Below are positions 6,805 through 12,901 of a DNA stretch of 17,308 bases, piece by piece (the stretch's first letter is position 1; each line of letters begins with the position of its first letter). A model generated the notes under the pieces. That model made no database searches, was not told the origin of the DNA, and was given only the letters and a program-made list of their open reading frames with translations. The position numbers were made by a program, and so were the translations under genes. The DNA comes from JOPF136 sp035517515 (GTDB lineage: Bacteria > Acidobacteriota > Terriglobia > Acidiferrales > UBA7541): positions 1 through 17,308 of the forward strand of contig DATIYQ010000143.1 of NCBI GenBank assembly GCA_035517515.1, in the 5' to 3' direction.

Positions 6805-7853
6805 GGCGTGTCAAAGCTCCTGAGCGCCAGGCCCACCGAGATGGCCAGGCGCGGCGCAATTTCCCGCAGTTGTTCCTCGTTGTGCTTCGCCGGATTGATG
6901 GCGATCTTGCGGAAGGGATACAACTCCTCGACGGGCATCGCAAATTCCTCCCGCAGCAAGTCCACCAGCCCCGGCACCCTGGCCGTTCCCCCCGCCAGGT
7001 AGATTCGCTGGATATTCTCACCGCTGGCGGTGGCCCGGAAAAAGTCAAAAGTCTTCTGAATTTCCAGAATCAAGATGTCGGAGACGGAGCGCAAAATCGA
7101 GGCTTTCTGCTCCTCGCTCACACCGGAGAGCGATTCGCCCTTCTTCAACTTCTCGGCGTCCTCGAAACCAAGGTCCAGTTCCTTCTGCAGCGCGTCTGTA
7201 TATTGATTGCCGCCCACCGAGACGTCGCGGGTGAACAGCGGAATCTGGCTGCGGACAATATTGATGCTCATCACCCCGGCGCCGATGTTCAACAGGGCGA
7301 TGGTCTGGCCGGGATCCGGCTCGTAATTCACCTCGAAGCAGTTCTGCAGGGCGAAGGCGTCGATATCCACCACCACCGGGGTGCGCCCCGCCTGGGCCAG
7401 CACGTTGGTGTGATTCAGAATCTTGTCCTTCTTCACGGCCACCAGCAGCACGTCCATCTGCGTATCCAGGGCCTCGAGAACCTGGTAGCTCAGGTTTACG
7501 TCTGCGATGTCGAAGGGGATATGCTGCCCGGCCTCCACCTGGATGCGGTCAAACAGTTCTTCCTCGCTCATGAACGGCAGCGTCACGCGCTTGACGATCA
7601 CCGAGTGACCGGAGACGCTGGTGGCCACGTTCTTGGTCTTGATTTTCTGGCCTTCAAAGATGTCGCTGATGGCCTTGGCCACCGAGGGAGCATCCATGAT
7701 GGCGCCGTCCACCACGGTGTCCTGGGGCAGGGGCTCCAGCCCGTAGCTCACCAGATCGTAGGCGCCCTTGGACTGTTTCAGCTCCACGGCCTTCACGGAA
7801 CTGGAGCCGATATCCAGTCCCACCAGTTCTTTCGGTTTCGTTAACCCGAACAT
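6801..7853 (-). CDS. pilM: Type IV pilus assembly ATPase-like protein PilM (actin fold)
   Basis: PilM is a cytoplasmic FtsA/actin-like protein that binds ATP and the N-terminus of PilN, joining the pilus motor to the alignment complex. The 350-residue protein shows the family's nucleotide-binding landmarks: phosphate-1 loop GLDIGSSSVKAVEL (12-25), phosphate-2 region LLNIGAGVMSINIV (187-200) and adenosine motif IYLAGGTARVPGL (284-296). The characteristic PilM stretches LPFMSEEELFDRIQVEAGQHIPF and VDIDAFALQN are also present. Length is typical (about 350). Its ATG at 7853 is 23 nt downstream of the small HTH gene, so both are probably on one transcript from the promoter at 8151-8179. Its stop overlaps the pilN start. 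No sign of truncation. Confidence 0.97.
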   Translation of the reverse strand: MFGLTKPKELVGLDIGSSSVKAVELKQSKGAYDLVSYGLEPLPQDTVVDGAIMDAPSVAKAISDIFEGQKIKTKNVATSVSGHSVIVKRVTLPFMSEEELFDRIQVEAGQHIPFDIADVNLSYQVLEALDTQMDVLLVAVKKDKILNHTNVLAQAGRTPVVVDIDAFALQNCFEVNYEPDPGQTIALLNIGAGVMSINIVRSQIPLFTRDVSVGGNQYTDALQKELDLGFEDAEKLKKGESLSGVSEEQKASILRSVSDILILEIQKTFDFFRATASGENIQRIYLAGGTARVPGLVDLLREEFAMPVEELYPFRKIAINPAKHNEEQLREIAPRLAISVGLALRSFDTP

Positions 7854-7876
7854 GGCTCGCCTCTCTCCCCGCCGCC

Positions 7877-8089
7877 TTAGCCGCGCCGATCGCGGTGGGC
7901 CCGAAGCATCTTGCGGTCCATCCAGCGGTCCAGTGCCGTCTTTTTGAACTTCCAGCGATTTCCCAGTTTGAAGGCGGGTATGCGATCGGCGTAAATGTAG
8001 CGATAGAGAGTATCGGGAGAAACCCCCAAATACCGCGAGGCCTCACGGATGTTCATCACTTCCCGTGATTCCAGCGTCTCCACCGGCAT
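7877..8089 (-). CDS. Small excisionase/MerR-type helix-turn-helix DNA-binding protein
   Basis: This is a 70-residue protein consisting of little more than one winged-HTH domain of the excisionase/HTH_17 type. MNIREASRYLGVSPDTLYRY (12-31) is the HTH, IPAFKLGNRWKFKKTALDRWM (37-57) the wing and following helix, and a basic tail (KMLRAHRDRR) ends it. Such proteins bind DNA; the target cannot be read from the sequence. It is the first gene of the pil operon, 23 nt before pilM and 55-60 nt downstream of the predicted transcription start. The start could also be ATG 8056 (59 residues, beginning directly at MNIREAS). The longer reading from TTG 8179 is excluded because that codon lies in the promoter -35 box. 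A role in controlling the pil operon, possibly with the repeats at 8219-8298, is inference from position only. Confidence 0.85.
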   Translation of the reverse strand: MPVETLESREVMNIREASRYLGVSPDTLYRYIYADRIPAFKLGNRWKFKKTALDRWMDRKMLRAHRDRRG

Positions 8090-8150
8090 CCACCGCCCCC
8101 TCAGAGAAATCCCGGTCCTGGGCAACCCGGGCACAAGATTCGCTTGGGGC

Positions 8151-8179
8151 GTTATGTCATCGGCGGGCGGGGGTGTCAA
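8151..8179 (-). promoter_or_regulatory. Sigma70-like promoter of the HTH-pilMNOPQ operon
   Basis: On the minus strand a perfect -35 box TTGACA (8179-8174) is followed by a 17-bp spacer and CATAAC (8156-8151), which matches the -10 consensus at 4 of 6 positions. A start of transcription near 8144 would leave a leader of about 55 nt before the ATG at 8089. No other equally good promoter is visible in the operon. Confidence 0.7.
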
Positions 8180-8218
8180 GAAATGGATTCGGCAGATGTG
8201 CTAGGAACTTTGGTTTTC

Positions 8219-8298
8219 GTAGGCAGGTCAGGGGTGGAATTCCACTACGCCTACAACGGCTAGTGGCAGAGTACCAGGCGGCCTACAACTGCTGGTAG
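8219..8298. repeat. Nested inverted and direct repeats upstream of the pil promoter
   Basis: The stretch between the ubiD stop and the pil promoter holds several repeats. A 12-nt perfect palindrome GTGGAATTCCAC (8234-8245) is enclosed by an inverted pair GTAGGC (8219-8224) and GCCTAC (8249-8254). An 18-nt direct repeat, GCCTACAACGGCTAGTGG (8249-8266) and GCCTACAACTGCTGGTAG (8281-8298), agrees at 15 of 18 positions with 32-nt periodicity. No T-run follows on either strand, so it is not a standard intrinsic terminator. It could be regulator binding sites for the downstream promoter, or a REP-like intergenic element. Confidence 0.6.
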
Positions 8299-8321
8299 GG
8301 ATTGCGCCACCGCGCTCGGGA

Positions 8322-9788
8322 TTACTGTTTGTTCACCAAGGGGATTCCCAGGCGGCCCCACAGCGCGTCCACACGCGCGCGGATTTCCGCGCTCATGCGC
8401 GCTTCCCCGGGCCATTTGCGGTCATAGCCTTCCCCGGGGAGTTTGCGCGTGGCATCCACGCCCATTTTGGAGCCGAAATCCTGCCGCCGCGCGGCATGGT
8501 CCAGCGTGTCCACCGGTCCGAGAACGAATTGAATGTCGCGCTCGGGATCGATGGCGCACAGCGCCTTCCACAACACTTGCCGGTGGTCCTGCACGTCCAC
8601 GTCGTCGTCCACCACCACAATCACCTTGGTGAACATGGCCTGGCCGAGCGACCAGATGGCGCTCATGATTTTGCGTGCCTGGCCGGGATACGACTTGCGG
8701 ATGGAAACGAGCATCAGGTTGTGAAAGATGCCTTCCGCGGGCATGGAAATGTCCACGAGTTCCGGGTATTGCATCTTCATCACCGGAAGAAAAATGCGCT
8801 CCACGGCGTGGCCCATGAAGAAATCCTCCTGCGGCGGCGGGCCCACGATGGTGGTGAGGTAAATGGGATCCTTGCGCTGGGTGATGCAGGTGATGTGGAA
8901 AACCGGAAAATCGCCTTCCTGGGAGTAGAAACCGGTATGATCCCCGAACGGGCCTTCCAGGCGTTGGTCGTCCAGGTTAACATAACCTTCCAGCACGATT
9001 TCCGCATTGGCCGGCACTTCCAGGTCCACCGTCTCGCAGGCCACGAGCTCAACGGGCTCGCGGCGCAGAAATCCGGCGAACATGAATTCGTCGAGGTCCG
9101 GGGGAACGGGAAGGATGCCGGAGAGGCAGGTGGCGGGATCGCTGCCGATGGCCACGGCGACTTCCATCTTCCCGGCCCCGAATTTTGAGCGCGCGCGGCG
9201 AAAATGTTCCGCGCCGTGTTTCTGGGTCTGCCAGTGCATGCCGGTAGAGCGGTCGTCGTAGACTTGCATGCGATAGACGCCCACGTTGCGTTTGCCGGTA
9301 TCCGGATTCCTGGTGATCACCAGGGGCCAGGTGATGTAGCGCCCGCCATCCTCCGGCCAGCACTGGAGAATGGGGAACTCCGACAGGGCGAAGTCTTCGC
9401 GCCGGATCACTTCCTTGCAGGGCCCTTGCTTGACGGTCTTTGGAAAGAAGGCGCCGAGCTCCGCCAGCTTCGGAAGCATCTTCAATTTATCCAGCAGACC
9501 TTGGGGGGACTGGAAATCGAGGTAGGAACGGATGCGTGCGGCCACCTCTCCCAAGTCGTCCACTTCAAGCGCCAGCTCGACCCGGCGGTGCGAGCCCAGG
9601 CTGTTGATGAGCAGCGGATGGCGCGAGCCTTTGGGCTTCTCAAAGAGCAGGGCCGGGCCGCCGGATTTGGTCACCCGGTCGGTGATTTCGGTAATCTCAA
9701 GCACCGGGTCCACTTCCGCTGAGATGCGCTTCAGCTCGCCTTCCTTCTCCAGTTTTTTGACGAACTCTCTGAGGTCGCGATAAGCCAC
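8322..9788 (-). CDS. ubiD: UbiD family prenylated-FMN-dependent decarboxylase
   Basis: UbiD enzymes use prenylated FMN, made by UbiX, to decarboxylate aromatic acids, classically 3-polyprenyl-4-hydroxybenzoate in quinone synthesis. The 488-residue protein is close to the length of E. coli UbiD (497). The expected active-site residues are all present at family-like positions: R173 (VYRMQ), E278 and D283 in EGPFGDHTG form the catalytic R-E-D triad. N168 (RNVG), H191 and E234 (LDEF) match the metal/phosphate-site ligands known from Fdc1-type structures. The start is GTG at 9788, with GGAG about 8 nt upstream. The gene stands alone between the pil operon and the divergent gcv operon; ubiX is not in the window. 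In a menaquinone-using organism the substrate may be a futalosine-pathway naphthoate or an unrelated aromatic acid, so the symbol denotes family, not proven substrate. Confidence 0.92.
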   Translation of the reverse strand: MAYRDLREFVKKLEKEGELKRISAEVDPVLEITEITDRVTKSGGPALLFEKPKGSRHPLLINSLGSHRRVELALEVDDLGEVAARIRSYLDFQSPQGLLDKLKMLPKLAELGAFFPKTVKQGPCKEVIRREDFALSEFPILQCWPEDGGRYITWPLVITRNPDTGKRNVGVYRMQVYDDRSTGMHWQTQKHGAEHFRRARSKFGAGKMEVAVAIGSDPATCLSGILPVPPDLDEFMFAGFLRREPVELVACETVDLEVPANAEIVLEGYVNLDDQRLEGPFGDHTGFYSQEGDFPVFHITCITQRKDPIYLTTIVGPPPQEDFFMGHAVERIFLPVMKMQYPELVDISMPAEGIFHNLMLVSIRKSYPGQARKIMSAIWSLGQAMFTKVIVVVDDDVDVQDHRQVLWKALCAIDPERDIQFVLGPVDTLDHAARRQDFGSKMGVDATRKLPGEGYDRKWPGEARMSAEIRARVDALWGRLGIPLVNKQ

Positions 9789-9858
9789 AGCCGCTCCGTG
9801 CGCGGGAGCGCGTGGAACGCCTCCGGCGCGGCATCAATCTAACACGGACGGCGGTTTC

Positions 9859-9887
9859 TTGACGCTCCCGGGAGCGCATGCTACTTT
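9859..9887 (+). promoter_or_regulatory. Probable promoter of the gcv operon
   Basis: TTGACG (9859-9864; 5 of 6 matches to -35) is followed by a 17-bp spacer and TACTTT (9882-9887; only 3 of 6, but with the key first, second and last bases). Transcription would start around 9894, giving a leader of only about 24 nt before the GTG of gcvT. That leaves no room for a glycine riboswitch downstream of it. Confidence 0.5.
9863..9876. promoter_or_regulatory. Perfect 14-bp palindrome within the gcv promoter, candidate operator
   Basis: CGCTCCCGGGAGCG is its own reverse complement and starts in the last two bases of the -35 box and fills most of the -35/-10 spacer. Its right half belongs to a 12-nt element, CGGGAGCGCATG (9869-9880), that recurs with one mismatch as CGGGAGCGCGTG at 9803-9814, 66 bp away, just upstream of the divergent ubiD start. 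The position is what a repressor site would need; no regulator is identified. Confidence 0.45.
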
Positions 9888-9917
9888 AACGTTTCATTCC
9901 ACAGATGCGGTGAACGC

Positions 9918-11027
9918 GTGACCTCGCCGACCACCGAAACACTCCGCAAAACCGCGCTCAACACCGTCCATCGCCAGATGGGCGCCAAGATGGTGAATTT
10001 CGGCGGCTGGGATATGCCCGTGGAGTATTCCGGCATCCTCGCCGAGCACAACGCGGTGCGCACGGCCGCGGGCCTCTTTGACGTGAGCCACATGGGGGAA
10101 ATCGAAATCCACGGGACCGAGTCGCTGGCCCTGGTGCAGCAGGTGACCTCGAACGACGCGGGAAAACTGTCCGACGGACAAATCCAGTATTCCGGCCTGC
10201 TCACCGATGCCGGAACATTTGTGGACGACATTCTGGTGCACCGCTGCGGCCCCGGTCATTTCTTCCTGTGCGTGAACGCGGGGAATCAGGACCGGGATTT
10301 TGCTTACATCCAGCAGCAGAATCGCTTCGCCTGCAAGCCGGAGAATGCCGGGGATCGCTACTCGCAACTGGCCATCCAGGGGCCGCGCGCGCTGGAGATT
10401 CTGGGGCGGCTGACGCCCGTGAACCTTGCGGCGCTGCGCTACTATCACTTCACGCGCGGTGCGGTGGACGGCGTGGAGGCCATGATTTCCCGAACCGGCT
10501 ACACCGGCGAGGACGGTTTCGAGATTTATTTCGATCCGCGGCATTCCGAGCGGCTGTGGGGCGCGCTGCTGGATGCGGGCAAGGCGCAGGGCATGATTCC
10601 CTGCGGGCTGGGCGCGCGCAACACCTTGCGCCTGGAAGCGGGCATGTGCCTGTACGGCCACGAAATCGACGAGACGACGACGGTGTGGGAGGCCAACCTG
10701 GGCTGGATTTGCAAACTCGAGAAGGGCCTGTTCCTGGGCCACGACGCGCTGGAACGGCAGAAGGCCGCAGGCCTGGAGCGCATCCTGGTGGGATTTGAGA
10801 TGGCGGACCGGTTGATTGCCCGCGACGGCTATCCGGTATTTTGCGAGGGGCGGGCATCGGGCCGGGTCACCAGCGGGTCGCCCGCGCCCTTTCTGAAGAA
10901 AAACATCGGGATGGCTTATGTTCCCTGGCGATTGCGCGAGCCGGGAACCGAAATCTGCATCGGCATTCGCGGGCAGCAAGCGCCCGCGCGGGTGGTGAAG
11001 CTGCCGTTCTACAAGCGGCTGAAGTAG
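9918..11027 (+). CDS. gcvT: Glycine cleavage system T protein (aminomethyltransferase)
   Basis: GcvT transfers the methylene group from aminomethyl-lipoyl GcvH to tetrahydrofolate, releasing ammonia. The 369-residue product is full length (E. coli 364). Landmarks include MVNFGGWDMPVEYSGILAEH (25-44), GLFDVSHMGEIEI (52-64), the catalytic-Asp region FVDDILV (101-107, D103/D104), SRTGYTGEDGFEIY and GARNTLRLEAGMCLYGHEID, all diagnostic of GcvT rather than of the YgfZ or dimethylglycine-oxidase relatives. The start is GTG at 9918; an upstream ATG in the same frame is separated by a stop codon. The Shine-Dalgarno is weak. It is the first gene of gcvT-gcvH-gcvPA-gcvPB and is divergent from ubiD. Confidence 0.97.
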   Translation: MTSPTTETLRKTALNTVHRQMGAKMVNFGGWDMPVEYSGILAEHNAVRTAAGLFDVSHMGEIEIHGTESLALVQQVTSNDAGKLSDGQIQYSGLLTDAGTFVDDILVHRCGPGHFFLCVNAGNQDRDFAYIQQQNRFACKPENAGDRYSQLAIQGPRALEILGRLTPVNLAALRYYHFTRGAVDGVEAMISRTGYTGEDGFEIYFDPRHSERLWGALLDAGKAQGMIPCGLGARNTLRLEAGMCLYGHEIDETTTVWEANLGWICKLEKGLFLGHDALERQKAAGLERILVGFEMADRLIARDGYPVFCEGRASGRVTSGSPAPFLKKNIGMAYVPWRLREPGTEICIGIRGQQAPARVVKLPFYKRLK

Positions 11028-11075
11028 CACAGAGATTCGGGTCTGGGCGCGGTGGAGCAGGCCGCGGAAATGCGC

Positions 11076-11093
11076 ACAGGCAAGAATGCCTGT
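11076..11093. repeat. Short inverted repeat in the gcvT-gcvH gap
   Basis: ACAGGCA (11076-11082), a 4-nt loop and TGCCTGT (11087-11093) form a perfect 7-bp hairpin 19 nt before the gcvH start codon. No T-run follows, so it is not an intrinsic terminator. The other 85 nt of the gap hold only the gcvH ribosome binding site. It may be a small dispersed intergenic repeat or an mRNA-stability/processing hairpin. Confidence 0.5.
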
Positions 11094-11112
11094 ACGACCG
11101 GGAGAGATCGCG

Positions 11113-11511
11113 ATGTATCCGAAGAACTACAAATACTCCCAGGAGCACGAATGGGTGCTGCTGGAAGGCCAAACGGCCACCGTGGGCATCACCGATTACG
11201 CGCAGCATTCCCTGGGCGACGTGGTGTTCGTGGAGTTGCCCAAACCGGGGGCAAAGTTTTCCGCCGGCGGCGTGCTGGGCACGGTGGAATCGGTGAAAGC
11301 GGTGAGCGAGATCTACTCTCCCATCTCCCTGGAAGTGACGGAGGTGAACGCGGTGCTGGCCAATGCCCCGGAAAAAATCAACCAGGATCCCCACGGCGCG
11401 GCGTGGTTGCTGAAAGGCCGGGCCACGAATCCCTCCGAAATGGCCGGACTGATGGATGCGACCGCGTACGAGGCGTTCGTGGCGGAGAAGGAAAAGGAAG
11501 AGCACGCCTGA
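11113..11511 (+). CDS. gcvH: Glycine cleavage system H protein (lipoyl carrier)
   Basis: GcvH carries the aminomethyl intermediate on a lipoyl-lysine between the P, T and L proteins. The 132-residue product matches the family size (E. coli 129). It starts MYPKNYKYSQEHEWV and contains VGITDYAQHSLGDVVFVELP (24-43). The lipoyl-attachment residue is K62 in GTVESVKAVSEIYSP, followed by the conserved NQDPHGAAWL. ATG 11113 is chosen because GGGAGAG lies 6-7 nt upstream and family alignment starts here; an in-frame ATG at 11086 would add nine unrelated residues and lies in the inter-gene hairpin. Its TGA shares one base with the gcvPA ATG (TGATG at 11509-11513), suggesting coupled translation. Confidence 0.97.
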   Translation: MYPKNYKYSQEHEWVLLEGQTATVGITDYAQHSLGDVVFVELPKPGAKFSAGGVLGTVESVKAVSEIYSPISLEVTEVNAVLANAPEKINQDPHGAAWLLKGRATNPSEMAGLMDATAYEAFVAEKEKEEHA

Positions 11512-12899
11512 TGCGCTATCTGCCCAAAAGCGACGCGGAGCGCCGCGCCCTGCTGGCCGAGCTCGGTTTGAGCTCGATGGACCAGCTCTTCGACTCGATC
11601 CCCGCCGCTTGCCGGCTCGAACGGCCGTTGGAGGTGCCCGGGCCGTTTTCCGAAAAGGAAATCATCGATTATTTCCGCGCGCGGGCGGGAGAAAACGCCG
11701 CGGACCACACCTCGTTTCTTGGCGCGGGAGTGTACAACCATCTGCGCTCGGTAACCGCGGACGCGCTGCTGCAGCGCGGCGAATTTCTGACCAGTTATAC
11801 GCCCTACCAGGCGGAGATCAGCCAGGGAACCCTGCAGGCCATTTTTGAATTCCAGACGCTGATGTGCCAGCTCACCGGCCAGGAGGTGGCCAACGCCTCC
11901 ATGTACGACGGTTCGACGGCCACGGCGGAGGCCGCGCTGATGGCCGTGCGCATCTCCGGCCGGCAACGTCTGGTGGTTTCGCGGGCGCTGCATCCTGAAT
12001 ACCGCCAGGTGGTGGACACCTACGCCGCGCACCTGGGTTTGGTGGTGGCGGAAGTGCCGTTTGATGCACGCACCGGGCAGACGGACCTGGCCGCGCTCGG
12101 CTCCTCGCTCGACGCCGCCACCGCCGCGGTGGTGCTGCAATCGCCGAATTTCCTGGGAGCGCTCGAAAACGTCCCGCAGGCCGCGGAACTGACCCACGCG
12201 TCCGGGGCATTGCTGGTGACCGCGATTGCCGAAGCGGTTTCGCTGGGGAGTGTGCGTCCGCCCGCGGAGGCGGACATCGTGGCCATGGAAACGCAGAGCC
12301 TGGGCCTGGCGCCCAGCTTTGGGGGACCATTCGCGGGAGTGATCGCCACGCGCGAGAGGTACGTGCGGCACATGCCCGGACGGCTGGCGGGGCAGACCAC
12401 GGACGCTCAGGGACGCCGCGGCTTTGTGCTCACGCTGGCCACCCGCGAGCAGCACATCCGGCGTGAAAAGGCCACCTCCAACATCTGCACCAATCAGGCG
12501 CTCTGCGCGCTGGCCGTGACCATGCATCTGGCGCTGCTGGGCAAAGAGGGATTGCGGGAGATGGCCGCGCAAAATCTGGCCAAGGCGCGTTACGCGCTGG
12601 CGGAACTGGAAAAACTTCCGGGCGTGCGGCGGGCGTTCACCGCGCCCTTCTTCAACGAAGTGACCGTGGAGTTCCCGGCGTCTGTGCGCATGATCAACCA
12701 GCACCTGCTGCGCGAGAAAATCATCGGGCCGCTTCCGCTCGGTCCTTACTTCCCGGAGCAGACCAAGCGCGGCCTGCTGTGCGTTACGGAAACACATTCG
12801 CGCGGCGATGTGGACCGCCTGGTGACGGCCACCGCGCGCGCGCTGGAGGCGATGGGCCGGGGCGCCCGCGCCGCCGTCCCCGCGGAGGCGGAGCGATAG
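11511..12899 (+). CDS. gcvPA: Glycine dehydrogenase (decarboxylating), subunit 1
   Basis: GcvPA is the N-terminal half of the pyridoxal-phosphate glycine decarboxylase, encoded separately in many bacteria and combined with GcvPB. From ATG 11511 the product has 462 residues, slightly above the usual 440-450. Diagnostic stretches are MRYLPKSDAERRALLAELGL at the start, FLGAGVYNHLRSV, GEFLTSYTPYQAEISQG, LQAIFEFQTLMCQLTGQEVANASMYDG and EKATSNICTNQALCAL. The lysine that binds PLP is not expected here; it lies in GcvPB. A longer in-frame reading beginning at 11052 overlaps gcvH entirely and has no family counterpart. It overlaps the gcvH stop by one base and is followed by gcvPB after 2 nt. Confidence 0.96.
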   Translation: MRYLPKSDAERRALLAELGLSSMDQLFDSIPAACRLERPLEVPGPFSEKEIIDYFRARAGENAADHTSFLGAGVYNHLRSVTADALLQRGEFLTSYTPYQAEISQGTLQAIFEFQTLMCQLTGQEVANASMYDGSTATAEAALMAVRISGRQRLVVSRALHPEYRQVVDTYAAHLGLVVAEVPFDARTGQTDLAALGSSLDAATAAVVLQSPNFLGALENVPQAAELTHASGALLVTAIAEAVSLGSVRPPAEADIVAMETQSLGLAPSFGGPFAGVIATRERYVRHMPGRLAGQTTDAQGRRGFVLTLATREQHIRREKATSNICTNQALCALAVTMHLALLGKEGLREMAAQNLAKARYALAELEKLPGVRRAFTAPFFNEVTVEFPASVRMINQHLLREKIIGPLPLGPYFPEQTKRGLLCVTETHSRGDVDRLVTATARALEAMGRGARAAVPAEAER

Positions 12900-12901
12900 C
12901 C

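Noticed and set aside
8219..8254. Intrinsic terminator for ubiD
   Set aside because: The inverted repeats are present, but the minus strand continues GAAAACC rather than a T-run.
9789..9917. Glycine riboswitch before gcvT
   Set aside because: The predicted leader is about 24 nt and none of the conserved glycine-aptamer sequences is visible in this 129-nt region.
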